Shown here: in pieces, positions 24,651-37,294 of the stretch
How the letters are laid out: the number at the start of each line of letters is the position of its first letter
How positions within the stretch are numbered: the stretch's first letter is position 1
NCBI GenBank assembly: GCA_022393335.1
Contig: JAJEKB010001024.1
Location: 62,001-126,000 of the forward strand
Reading direction: 5' to 3'
DNA: 64,000 nt
DNA from: Macrotrachela quadricornifera
Lineage: Eukaryota; Rotifera; Eurotatoria; Philodinida; Philodinidae
Notes under the pieces: model-generated
Seen by the model: the letters and a program-made list of their open reading frames with translations, nothing else
Told to the model about the DNA's origin: nothing
The model's database searches: none
Position numbers and translations under genes: made by a program

Positions 24651-27600
24651 ATGACTTCAGCCGATTCGACTACAAATACATTTACATTTACCAGTAAGTG
24701 TCAATTAAATTTTGATATATATATATAGTACACAGATTTTTTTTTCTGCATATGAAATAAATAAATGTAGTCATAAGGATGAAAAAAAAGTTTGACTTTG
24801 GCAGGCATTATTGCCATCTATCGAAAATAATAGTAAGATGTCGCAAGTTATTTGATTTTTAATTTATCATACAAAAGAATAATTTTAATGAAATGTCAAT
24901 CATTTTTACTTTGTTTTGTATTCTCATTATATATTTTTCTATTTTGACATCTCATTTCACACATAACATGTGAAAACATATTATGAAGAATACATCAATT
25001 TTAGCAGTATGTATGTACAAATGAATTTCTCAATATATGTGTTATTCCCTTAAGATTTAGATTTTTTTNNNNNNNNNNAACAACATCATCAACATCAACA
25101 ACACCACATTATTCGAGTTTAACTACATTAACAAATGCTATTGGTGGATCATCCACAACACTTGATCAAACAACATCATGTATTTCATCGAAAAAACGTC
25201 CTACGAATAATATTGATAATCAATATCAATGGCACTTTGAGGTAAGTATACATACACACTAGGTTGCTAATTACAGAAACAACTGCTGTTATATTATTCA
25301 GCACTACCAGTTGATAGAAGAATGTCCTATTTGTGCGACATACATAGACACAAAAAAACACAGCAGTACCGAGAGGCAAACAGATATTGTAGTCGAATAG
25401 TTGCAAGGGATACAAAAAAAATAGGGCTCTAATAATAATGTTAACAACAGACGTATGAATGTTGTTTGACTATATATCTCATCTCACCAGTAAACAAAAC
25501 TTATTAGGGAAGACAATCGAATGACGACATTTAATTATATAGAACAAAAATAAAAATTCTATTTTCTTTAAATAATATAATCTTTATTTACCAGAAAAGA
25601 GAAAAACATATCTTAAAAAAATAATAAATCTATATAACATAATAGAATTAATTATATATAGTTAGTTTTTTGTTATTATTTACATTGTCATGTTCAGTTA
25701 ATGATGTTTTACATATGTTAGTTTTTCATTCAGTTATTTGCATCTTTTTTTCTCTTATAATTCTATATACTAACACACACACACATATGTCATTAATTGA
25801 TATACACAAAGAAAAAAAAATTGTTACATGCAATATTCTTCTTTAATTTCTCTTTAGACTGATAAATCACAATGGTGTTCATCTGATGGTACAAATAGAA
25901 TCACTCTTGGTTCAATTGAATTACATAATTTAACATATATTGAACATAAACAATTAAAACGCCTTATTCTTCAACGTTTACAATCATCCCAATATGATCT
26001 TGGTGTACCCATACATATCCCAAAAGGTAATTTTAAATGAATATGACAATTTCCTTTTTTTTTTGACATATACATGCAAGAAATTCTAAAATAGATCTTC
26101 TACACACTTGCACGTACAAATAAAGAAAATTATATTAGTAAAGAAGAAATAAAAAAAAAAAAGACTCCCGCTTCTAATCAAATCAAATTCTCGTTGATCG
26201 AATTCCATTGTACGTGTATGGCCTTGATTTGTGTTCGTATACCCTGCGGAAAGAAATGTTCTTATTCCCAAACATCTTCTTTTTTTTTTCTTGCTCTATG
26301 AGTCTATCGATCAAAATAGGCCAAAAAACGAGAAAGAAAACATACACATATAATACACAAAATAGATCGATGTAAGACAAAAATAAATTAGATGACATTT
26401 ACTGAATGATTCGTCTTACATACATATATAAATATTAACCTCTATAGAAATCAATCAGTCAATTTAAGAATGTGTAAAAACAAAAATAATAATCATGATA
26501 ATTATTTTTTTTTTTTTGTTTTTATCTATCTATTAATTATATTCATTTTTCGTTGAAAAATATCTAAAAAAAGATAAAACAAATGACATGCTGATATTCC
26601 ATTGAGATTTAATATAATTATTCAATCGGAAAATAAGATTTCCTAAGTTCATTGGAAAAAAGCAAAATTAAAATAATGTTTTATACATGTAAATATACAT
26701 TAGGGAAAAGATTTTATATTTTCAAAATCAAAAAAAAAAAAAAAAGAATTTATTTTTCTATTTTTAGAAGAACCAGTTAGAAAACGTAAACATCATTTTA
26801 TGTTTCGTAGTAAATCAAGTGATAAATCAAAAGAAGCAAGAGGTTTATATTTTTGAATTTATTTAATTTTTATATTTTTCAAAAAAATATTTTTCTTTTA
26901 TTTTAGAAGCTAAATCAAATGGAAATGTATTTGGTGTTTCTCTTGCACAATGTGTAATTGATGATGATTGTCGTCTTCAAGATGAAACAAATTCAACATC
27001 ACCACCTGTTATAGTTTCAACTAATGTACCTAATCGAAAAGATAGTCTCGATATTGTTGGAATAATAACAAATGATAGACGAACAAGTCCATCTGGAAGT
27101 ATTTCATCAACAAATGATAGTGGTTATTCAATTTCTCCTGCAAGTCCAAGTAGTTTACATGTAAAAAACCTCAAGAAATTAAGTATTTATAAAAAAGAAA
27201 AAAATAAATATAATAAATTTAGATATCAGATTCAGATTATGAACAAACAAAACTTCGATCAATATCTCTTGAAGCATTAGCAGGAAATGAAACAGGTATT
27301 GGTATCAATAGATGCAATACATTAAGATGTTATCCAGCTAAAGTTCCTGAATTAATACAGAATTGTTGTGATTATTTAGAAAAAAATGGTAAAAAAAAAA
27401 ATAAATTCATTTTTATAAAGAAATGAAAAATTTTTATTTGGAAAATTTTTAGCATTACAAACTGTTGGTCTATTTCGAGTTGGTGTATCAAAAAAACGTT
27501 TGAAAGAAGTAAGTCTTAAATGCCAAATAACTACAGGCAAATGTCACTATAAATATAAACTTATTTATTTATTACTAATTAATATTAATAGACAAGAAAG

Positions 27601-29152
27601 GTCAAAATAAGATTATTTCGTTTTTATTCTTATTTTAGCTCAAAGAACAAGTTAATTTAAATCGTAATTTAACATTTGATTCTTCAACAAATGCACATGA
27701 TATAGCTGGTTTAATAAAAGAATTTTTACGTGAATTACCTGAACCATTATTAACACGTGATTTATGTGTACCATTTCTTAATATTCCATCAAGTTCGTTT
27801 TCTGATTTTATATATAATATAAATATTTATTTTTTTATTTTTAATTTTAGAATTTAATATAAAAGATCAATCTCGAGTTCTTTCATATCTTATCGATTTA
27901 TTACCATCATCAAATCGAGATACATTATATACATTATTAAAATTTCTTTATCATGTTTCATTAAATTCTCAAGATCGTTATTCACCAGATGGAAAAATTC
28001 TTATAGCTGGAAATAAAATGGATACAGCTAATTTAGCAATTGTTTTTGCACCAACAATACTTATGGATGGTAAAGCACCGGTGATATCAAGTAAAGATAT
28101 GAGTGTAGCAATGACTACTGATCAAATGGAACAAGGAAAAAGTGTTTTAAAACTGATGATTGAACAATATAAAGAATTATTTATGGTAATTTTATATTAT
28201 ACTATCTAATATAATTAATATACTATGTATTTTATTTAGGTACCTAAAGATTTACATAATCAAATATGTCTTGCATTAAATGAATCAGATAGTGCTCAAT
28301 TGATGAGAGCGTTAGCATTTAAAGTACAAAATGGTTGTGGGTAAGTGATAATAATAATAAACAATAATAATGGATAAATATTTATATAATTCATTAATAA
28401 TTATATCTAGAATAATTTCTATGCAATTAGATGAATCTAATGAACATTTATTAATGTCACTTGATTTAACACCACTTTTATGTGAAACACAAAATGCAAC
28501 AACTAGTATTTTTTCATCAATCATTCCTCAAACAAATCGATCTAATCAACAACAACAACAACAACAACAAGCAGGTCAAACACTTCGTCGATATAATCAT
28601 CGACGTAATTCAGATTTTCCATGTTCATCAACACATGCATCACGTTCATCAGAATTTCTTCAAGTACCTATGTCATCATCACAACAACGTCTTACAAATC
28701 ATATTCAACAACAATCAGTATCAAAATTACCACGTGTACGTGATATACGTGAAGCAAGTATGGATCAAATTGTTTTTCGTGTTATTGAACCATATTCATC
28801 TATATCAAATGAACAACAATCGAGACATATAACTGAACCTATTATAAATATAAGTTCTTTTGATGATATTATATCTTCATCTATGAATCGACCAAATTCA
28901 CTTGATATAAAAGAATCTCCTCCATCACCACCATCATCACCTATTTTACGAAATATTACAACAACGTCAGACACTGCATTTTTACGAGAAATAAAACCCT
29001 ATTCACGTTCAAAAACAGCTCCACTTTCAACTTCGTCCGGTGCACAGCACTTTTTAAGTGTTAAACGTCGAGAAGCACGTGATTTATGTGGTTCGAGTTC
29101 AAACGATGATTCACCATCACCTACTCGTGGTCATCATAGTACTCTTGTTTAA
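24651..29152 (+). CDS. ARHGAP6: RhoGAP of the ARHGAP6/ARHGAP36 family (contains assembly gap)
   Basis: Exons: 24651-24693, (gap)25079-25241, 25858-26026, 26768-26842, 26907-27160, 27223-27388, 27453-27508, 27639-27792, 27851-28185, 28240-28340, 28411-29152. The start of the second coding exon is hidden by the Ns at 25069-25078. The RhoGAP domain spans exons 7-10: CCDYLEKN then LQTVGLFRVGVSKKRLKE with the arginine finger (GLFRVG), LIKEFLRELPEPLLT, and GNKMDTANLAIVFAP, the GAP helix with Asn. VFGVSLAQCV before it and YKELFMVPKDLHNQ after it match ARHGAP6 specifically. It should speed GTP hydrolysis on RhoA and reshape actin. The C-terminal 247 codons are Ser-rich, disordered, with a Q8 run and a PPSPPSSP proline patch that could bind SH3 domains. 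Confidence 0.9.
25069..25078. other. Assembly gap (10 N)
   Basis: Ten Ns lie inside the RhoGAP gene just before a Thr/Ser-rich coding stretch. They hide the splice acceptor and possibly some codons; true gap size is unknown. Confidence 0.95.
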
Positions 29153-30073
29153 ATGTAAACATATGAATATATATCTATATATATATATATATATATACAA
29201 TCAATTAAAAAGCCAATTGAAATTCTTTTACTTTTGTTTTTTGTTTTTTAGCAAATACAGCTAGTCTTCGTTTTCTTTTTTCTTTTTTCTGTCAGATCAA
29301 TTTCTTGTTGAAATGTTAATGTTGATTCTTGCAATATTTTTCCATTACTTGAGGCAGCATGTGCAAATGATACTCAACCTGATGTATTATCATCTGCCGA
29401 TAATCTACTAGTTTTATCATCTTCAGGCAATATATTCGACTGCAAGTTATTTTTTTCTTTTGATAAGATCCATCTGGTCGATGTTTCAAACATGAACGAT
29501 GAATATTTCTTTGGTTTATTGATATACAAGATGATGTAATAGATTGTCCATTTGGCAAATTAATCATTTTGATATATATATACATATATATATATATATA
29601 TGTATTCTTGTCTGTTTGTTATTTGAGATGAACTAATAAATTTTTTGACAATTCATGGTTGTATACTTCTGCTTAATATTTAGTTTTTATTTATTACTAT
29701 TCTAATCGAATCAATTGAATAATTATTACCTGTGAATAATTATATTTAATTATCTATCTTTTTTTTTTTCTTTTTGTTAAATTGAAAAGAATTTCTCATA
29801 TATATTTTTATAGTTCATTTATTAACATGCAATACATGGGATCATGTAAATAAATTCTGCAAATATCTAAAAATAAACGGGTTGACAAAACAAATATAGA
29901 TGAAAAGTGTTCTACTGAAAACATTAATTATCTAATGTAAGTGAAAAGACAAATTCAAAGTTGAGATGAAAATGAAACAACAATGACAACAATATATGTT
30001 GAGTAGTAGATATTGAGTTAATGAAATATAGAAATGGATAAATAAAGTGAGGAAGTATAGTTATAGATTATTA
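29153..30073. other. Intergenic with AT repeats and 3' ends of two convergent genes
   Basis: Separates the RhoGAP stop from the MCEE stop. It contains (TA)n runs at about 29170-29198 and 29574-29601 and the small coding-like remnant listed separately. Confidence 0.5.
29290..29565 (-). pseudogene. Possible coding remnant, unidentified
   Basis: On the minus strand a frame starts MINLPNGQSITSSCISIN and runs about 50 codons. After one frame change it continues with coding-like composition (LPEDDKTSRLSADDNTSG, stop, VSFAHAASSNGKIL). The need for a frameshift and a stop suggests a decayed exon or gene fragment. No family recognised. Confidence 0.25.
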
Positions 30074-31273
30074 TTAAACTTGTTCAAGTTCAATTAATAT
30101 TCCACCACAATCTTTTGGATGAAGAAATATAACTGGTTTACCATGAGCACCAATTTGAGTTTTTTCTGAAAGTGTTCGAATATTTTTTTGATGAATATCT
30201 TTTATTGCTTCTTCAATATTATCAACCTAAAACGATATCAAAATTATAATAAATACAAATAATATCATTTCTATAATACATACTTCAATACAAATATGAT
30301 GAATTCCACCGGATTTATTTTTTTCTAAAAATTTTTTTATTGGACTTTTGTCACCGAGTGGATGTAAAAGCTGATAAAAAAAAAACAATAATAAATTTTT
30401 ATTTGTTATTTAAAATATTTCTTATATTAATAGTTAATTTACTTCTATTTTAGTATTACCGAGATCAACAAAAACTGTATAAACACCATGTTCTTTTAGT
30501 GGAACAGCACCACTAACAGATTTAGCTTGAAGAACATTTTTGAAAAAACTGCTTGCTTCATCTAACAAACAATTACATAAAAATAAAAATTCAATATTTT
30601 ATATACAAAAGATATATCATACATTTCTAGATATTAATAAAAATCAGTTTATATGTAAGTAAGAAGTAATATCTATATATCTCGTTCATATAAAACAAAA
30701 AGTATACTATTAAAGTAAACTTTACAGTATAGATTGTAAAACTTTTCACACTCTGGATCGGGGTATATTCTGCTTTTTAATAAAATAAGGCATGTGATCA
30801 TCAAAGTTTTGGAATTAATTTGCATTATTAAAATATCAGCTTGAATACTTGAAAATCGTCTATATACAATTGCATGAATATTATTTTTTGTTTACATATA
30901 AACTAATTTTTATTAAGACTTAAAAACTTATGAAATAGTCTTTAATGAAATTCGAAAAAAGTTTTTATTTAATTTATTTTTTTACCTAAATTAGGCACAG
31001 CAACAGCTAAATGATTTAGTTTACCAAGATTCCATATACCACTTGGTACATTTACTTTAATCTATAAATAAATAATTAAAATAAAAAAATTTTCAAGATT
31101 AATATTAATTATAATATACCGGTGATTTATCTGTATTTGCTGAACTAAAACGTACATTAGACAACAACATGGTCGGACGAATTGTCCGAGGAATCATCTA
31201 TAAAAACATAAAGTAAACTTTAAATCAATATAATTAATATTTTCAATCTTACCTGTCGAAAATGGTTGAGCAT
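30074..31273 (-). CDS. MCEE: Methylmalonyl-CoA epimerase, mitochondrial
   Basis: Six exons, 31253-31273, 31120-31197, 30986-31061, 30443-30561, 30284-30370, 30074-30226, give 177 aa (human MCEE 176). It converts (S)- to (R)-methylmalonyl-CoA in propionate breakdown, feeding methylmalonyl-CoA mutase. The glyoxalase/VOC fold is complete: LNHLAVAVPNL with the first metal His, the FVDLGNTKIELLHPLG strand, SGGIHHICIEVDNI with the second His, and the final FLHPKDCGGILIELEQ with the third ligand Glu. The first ~40 residues are basic and hydroxylated without acids, fitting a mitochondrial targeting peptide. A pyrimidine-tract/AG acceptor sits 24 nt before the ATG, downstream of TBCK on the same strand. 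Intron 30562-30985 is 424 bp. Confidence 0.95.
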
Positions 31274-31297
31274 TCTTTATTGCGTTTATTAATAAAT

Positions 31298-31318
31298 CTG
31301 TAAGAAAAAAGAAATAAT
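31298..31318 (-). promoter_or_regulatory. Probable trans-splice acceptor of MCEE
   Basis: On the minus strand TTTCTTTTTTCTTACAG ends 24 nt upstream of the MCEE ATG. TBCK stops 425 bp upstream on the same strand. Confidence 0.55.
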
Positions 31319-31698
31319 AATAAATTGTAATAGATTTCTTGATTTCCGACGGGGATTTTACCATTAAATATATACATATATATTTATTTAGTATTAATTA
31401 TTTCAAGATAGATTTTTTTCTTTATTCATTCTTTTATATATAATCAAAGTCTAATAGATTTTCAAAAAAAAGAAATTTTAACTTTTGAATAAAGTCAAAT
31501 ATTGTCTATTAAAGAGATCTGTGTTTAATTACAGAAAAATATCATACAAAAAAAAATTGATTATTTAGATAATTACGTGCCTATATTGCACCGGCTCATC
31601 ATGTCATTCAAATATAATAATAATAATAACAACAACAAAAAAAAAATTCTTTAAAAAATAGATGTAAAAAAAATCGCCGAAACAAATAAAATATTTTT

Positions 31699-34600
31699 TT
31701 ATGGTAAATCCGATGGTGTTGGAACATAAAGTATTCCAGTTGTTTTAAAAACATCAATACCTTTATGTAATAAACAAACACGTGTAAAATTATTTAAAAT
31801 TAAACTATTTGTAAAATCAACTGTTTGTTGATGATTTTTATTTCCAATAATAACTTTTCCTAATGAACGATGTTGATCAAGGAAATTTTGTAAACGATTA
31901 TCAATAATACGATTTTGATTATCAAATGCTTTTTCATATGATATGTTTATACTTGCTGGTAATGCTGCTTTCATATATTCATCTGATGAACGAATATCTA
32001 TTAGAAGAAGTTTTGATGTTTTTAAACTAGCTGTTGGAGCTCTAAGATCATTTAATTCAATAACATCGTTTGCTGATATACGTGGACAACGTTCAGATTT
32101 TAGATCAGATAATGGATATGGATCCATATCCTTAATTAAAAAATGAAAAAAAAAAATATATATATATATTTATGATGTACCAAAAGTAATAGCGGAGGTG
32201 TTGTAATTCTTTATAAAAAAGCTTTCTTTGTATATTTTTCTAACTGTCGAAAAAATGATTTTTATGAAAAAGCAAAAAAACAATGGATCTTTTCATAGAA
32301 ATTGCCAGAAAACTTTATTAGAGACTTATTTAGAATACATTCTATATCACAGTAATTAGACTCAAACATCTGAGGGTTTTGCAGTTTGTAGATCCTTGAT
32401 TCGTGATTTCAATGTACATTTAAGTATTAAAAGTTCATTGAGAACAACTTATAAAATAAGTTTGTTCTTACAACGATCAAATGAAAACTTTATACAGAAA
32501 TTCATCTCTCTTCTATGAAATGAGTAAAAAAATTAGATCATTCTTTTTTCTATTACACCATATAAAAAGAAAATTTCCTAAAGTTTATTTTATAAAGAAT
32601 TACGCTATCTTTTCCATTGCCTTTGATATGCCCTAAGTATGTATCATACCAGATCATTATTTATTTGATAATTTGGTATATCACTTGCATGTTCTCGATA
32701 GGTACATGAACGTGGAGTATTAGCAAATATATCAATTGAATCACGAACACAACGTTCAATATCAACTTCTAAAAAATAAAAATATAAAATATTTTATTCT
32801 TAATTTTTTTTATACAATAATTAACAACCTGGTAATTCAGAAAATAATAAAATACATTCATTAAAATCAGCTTTTAATAAAAGTGGTTTAAGTTGTGTTA
32901 ATATAGCAACACCAATACAAAGTGGAAATGATGAAGCACCAAGTAAAAGCATATCCCATAAATGAAATATCTTATTTAATGGAAATACATCTAGAAAATA
33001 ATAGAATAAAAAAAAATTTTAAATATTTTTTTTTTATTAACTTACGAGCAAAAACAGTTAAAAACCATGGAATAGCATAAAGATCTGGAATAAAACCAAT
33101 TGTTTCTAATCGATTTGATAAATCAGGATGATGAAATGCAATTAAATGAGAAAAAACAGTTAAATATTCTATATAAAAAAAAAACAAAAGAAATATTTCA
33201 TTTTTTATTTTAAATTAATTTTTTGTTTTTCTTTGTACCATTAATAATCAATGAGTTATCTTTTAAAAAGAAATTATTTAAATATTTTGGAATAAATGCT
33301 GTTAATGATGCATATGCAAGTGCTTCATTATTAAAATTTAAATATACAAATGGTGCACATAATGAATCAAGACCTTGCCAATAAACTAAATTTGAATGAC
33401 TTGCTATCCAAGCCTATTTAACAGAAAAATGAAATATAAAAATTTTGAAATTATATTAAAATTTACTTTTAAAACATTTTTCATTTTTCGATGTCCTTCA
33501 GGTGATGATAATAATTCATCATATTGATGACAACGTGGAATATCAACTTCTATTTGACGTATTACTGTTGATTGAATATTTTCTTTATTAATTCGATCGT
33601 AAACATCATTAACATTACCCTAAAAATTAATATGTATTTGATTTTTATCTCGAATTATAATACAGTGATTTCAATCATTAATATAGCAATGATATTAGTT
33701 TTACAATTAGTTTAAAAACAATATTACACATTCAATTGAAAAAATAATAATCTGAATGTCGCTCTATAAATTTGGAATACTTTCTGAAGGGTACATTTTT
33801 TTATTAATTGTGAGAAAAATGTAAATATCTAGCGATAAAAATTAAATCATAGATGCAAGCTTTGGATGAGATTGAGCACTCCACATTCTCTCAATTATAT
33901 TTAAATTTGTAACTAAAATGTTTTGTATTACAACTCAAATATTGACATATAGATATTATAGATGATTCTGTTTTTTTATAGCATTGACAAAAAATTGTTT
34001 GTTTGTGAATTTACAGATTTAATGGATAAAAGAGATACATGGAACATTATTTAAGTGTTTTATTCCATTATTTTCTTCTTTTATCATGTAAAATTCAAGC
34101 TTTTTAACATTTTGATAATTCGACATATATTTTTTTCATCTTTGACACTAATCGGATAAATTGAAACAATCCATGTCATAATGCATGTGATATTTCATAG
34201 ACTATAATTATAATCTAAACTCCGACAATGACTATGTTTTGTCCGTTGGTGTACGAACGGAAGCTAGTGTTATCCGAGTCGATCAGAAATTCCAAGGACC
34301 TCCTATAATGCATCCCTTAACAATACCATGTTTTGTCTTCACAATAGTGAAGAAACAGAGAGAGAGAGAAAAGAAAAAGCGTTATTGAACTCTTAGTTTT
34401 CCCCAACATTGTAAGGGCGAAGAATAGTATTGTTCATGTCGATTAGACGTTGATAGGAATCTTCTATAATGCATCCGAACAATGCCATGTTATGTCTTTA
34501 CAATAGTAGAAAGAGAGAAAGAAAAGGCATTATTTGGGTTGTGATTCTTTCGCTCCTATAGAATACAAAAATGAAATTAAAGAAAAAATCAATAATGATT

Positions 34601-37177
34601 GCCAAAGATATTTCCCTGACTATACTAAATAATTTAATCACGAAAATGATTGTGTTGGGGTTTGGATGGTAGTAATTTGAATCTACAGTCAAGAGACTGA
34701 GTGGATCGCTTCGAATCATACGACTTGTTTTCTATCGATTTCATTTAAAAAATAAAATTCATATGAATTAGAACTGATGATCTATTCTATTTTGTCAGAA
34801 AAATATTCTTACAGATATATCAAGTAATGCTGACCATACAAATGCTCGATAAAGTGGTGGAATATCTTTTCGTGCTTCAGTAGATAATCGTTGTTTTTGA
34901 TATGGATATGCAGCAAGAAGACGTTCAAATAAAATTAACCGATGAAACTAAATTAAAAATTTTATTAAACAAAAAGAAAAAGAAATTGTTTTACTTGATA
35001 TTCAAAATCATTTTCACGAACACCTAATGGTTGTCGTTCAATCATTTTATCGAATTCTTCTTGACGTTGATCAAATTCACTATCACTAATTAAAAATAAA
35101 AGAAAGAAATTTTATTTAAAAAAACATTTTTTTCAATTATATCTCTTCTTTACCCTCCTTCAAGAAGTGGATGAAGAATTTCAATAGGCATATCATTAAA
35201 ACGATTTTCAAGTTCTTTTAATGAAAGTTTATACGATGTATCATCAAATAAAGTATTTATATCTCTTTGAAGACCATATACATCACCATGATCAGTAACA
35301 AATCTATTTCAAAAGAAATTATTTTAAAGAAAAAAAGAAGGATTTTTCTTTTTTATTTTATTATACTTTGATATTTTACTAATTGATGGAGAATTTTTAA
35401 TAAGACCAGCATTTTTTAATACAGCTGTTAAATCACCACCTGCTAATTTCCATAAATAATAAATTTGATCTATTGTTCGACATCGAAATGGACTACCTAA
35501 ATAAATAAAACATATACAATAATATTTTAAATTTTCATATAAATAAATACTAACAATCCAAATTTTTAAAATCAATTAAATCTAAATTATGATCAAGAAC
35601 AGGAGTAATACCATTAAATAATGTTAATTGAAGTGAACGTTGAATAGGTGAAATATATGGTTTTCCACCAAGTTCACCCAATAGTTCAACAAATGTTGGT
35701 CTAATTAAATAAATTTAAAACAAATTATTTTGATTTATTTGTTTTTTTCTTCGTTTAATAATCAAACCTATCTTCAGCTTGAACATTCAAACATTTTCTA
35801 ATAATAGGTAAAAAAAATTGTGTTGTATTTCTTTGTAAACGTTCATCTTGTTCAAGTGTATTTTGTCGTAGTAAAATATCTAATGCACTACGTATATTTA
35901 ATTTTAAACAACGAATACTTGTTGACATTGGTACTGAAACTCGTTGATTTTCATATAAACGTCGACCCTAATATAAATATTAAATTTTTATTTTGAATTG
36001 ATACATTTAGTATTTTCAAAATTTCTTCTCTCTTATTCCTTTGATGAAAACACTTTTCATCAGAAAATATCGCTTGAAATTCTACATGAAATGGTCTACT
36101 TTATTGAATGAATACAGTCTCTTCCATTTATTTGTTTTTTGATGGCTAACAGTTCCTTGAAATGAATGTAGAAAAATGATCAACACAAGATTTTTGAGCA
36201 GGTAATATGTACGAAGCTTTACACTCTTACTAATATGTCCAATGGTTTCTTAACTTTTTTTTGCTGACTTTTCGGGCTATTGAAAGAACTTCTCTCTTAA
36301 TAAAAGAACTGTTTTAATCAAAGGAATAGTTGAAGGGGATTTTTAAAAACACTAAAAATATAATTATTTATGTATCATCCATTATATTATCTTACTAGAC
36401 ATAATTCAAGAAGAATAATACCAAATGACCAAATACAACTTTTTGCATTGGTTAAATCATTTATTTCCATTTCATATGGACTATTACTTGCGGCAATAAA
36501 AGCTTTAAATTGTAAATCATGTGGAAAACATTCGGGTGCTAAATAATATGGATCACTAAGTACAAAAAAAATTGTTTTTTTATGATCAAGTGAATAAAAT
36601 AATAATAAAAGAAAACTACCCAATAGGAAATGAAACACATGTTCCATATTGTGTCATATGCCAAAGACCATAATTTTGTATTTTAACAATTTGATCCTAA
36701 ATAAACAAAAAAAAAAGATAAATTTCTTTCTTTATTTTTACATACTGATTGTGTTAATCGAATATTTTTTGAAGATAAATTTCTTGCGTATAATTGTTTT
36801 TCTTGTAAATAAATTAATCCATGAAGTATTTGATGTGACCATTGTTGTATTTGTTCAATAGTTAATAATTTTTTTTCATTTATTAAACATTCAAGACTTC
36901 TTTCATAATATTCACTAGCAACAAGTAATCGTTCTAAATTTAAATAAATAAATAATTAATTAATTAATTCTTTTTTTTTTTATTTACCATGTGTGCCTTT
37001 ACGAATATCAATATATCGACAAAGATTTGGATGTTCGATAGTTTTTAAATATTGAAAACGTCCAATAATAACAATTGAATTTGGTGTTAATGGTAAACCA
37101 TTTGTACCACATTGATCATTTCCATGACTACTAGCTACAAATGTATTTACCCCTAAATGATCATTACTGACTAACAT
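31699..37177 (-). CDS. TBCK: TBC domain-containing protein kinase-like (TBCK)
   Basis: Sixteen exons: 36988-37177, 36746-36933, 36620-36696, 36396-36555, 35768-35967, 35555-35700, 35367-35496, 35154-35303, 34995-35085, 34813-34947, 33467-33619, 33239-33413, 33046-33168, 32829-32990, 32650-32768, 31699-32130. They give 876 aa (human 893). N-terminal pseudokinase: [20 protein letters not shown] matches TBCK; the HRD position reads ARNLSSKN and DFG reads NYG, so no catalysis expected. Middle Rab-GAP TBC domain keeps both fingers, [12 protein letters not shown] and LVYWQGLD. C-terminal rhodanese-like domain starts [15 protein letters not shown]. It is the core of the FERRY complex and a regulator of mTOR signalling and endosomal traffic. 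ATG follows an acceptor by 8 nt, so probably trans-spliced downstream of the coiled-coil gene. Confidence 0.96.
32131..32649 (-). other. Last intron of TBCK (519 bp)
   Basis: Longer than usual; (AT)n near 32158-32170; no coding content seen. Confidence 0.5.
33620..34812 (-). repeat. 1.2-kb TBCK intron with a duplicated ~85-bp block
   Basis: Block one at about 34303-34385 and block two at about 34461-34535 share CTATAATGCATCC, ACAAT(A/G)CCATGTT, TGTCTT(C/T)ACAATAGT and a following GA-rich tract plus a GCRTTATT word. A diverged direct repeat about 158 bp apart. No coding remnant recognised. Confidence 0.6.
35968..36395 (-). other. Fourth TBCK intron (428 bp)
   Basis: Non-coding AT-rich intron interrupting the pseudokinase C-lobe; nothing recognised inside. 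Confidence 0.5.
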
Positions 37178-37185
37178 GATCTTTT

Positions 37186-37205
37186 CTACAAAAAAGAAAA
37201 ATCTA
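37186..37205 (-). promoter_or_regulatory. Probable trans-splice acceptor of TBCK
   Basis: Minus-strand TTTTTCTTTTTTGTAG ends 8 nt before the TBCK ATG, 117 bp after the stop of the upstream gene. An AATAAA-type polyadenylation word lies in the same short gap (about 37240-37260). Confidence 0.6.
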
Positions 37206-37294
37206 ATTAACTAAATTTATATAATTAATACAAATATTAATTTTTTATTTATTAAATATTACAAAGAATAATTTAGAAAAAAAAAGGATTTAAT

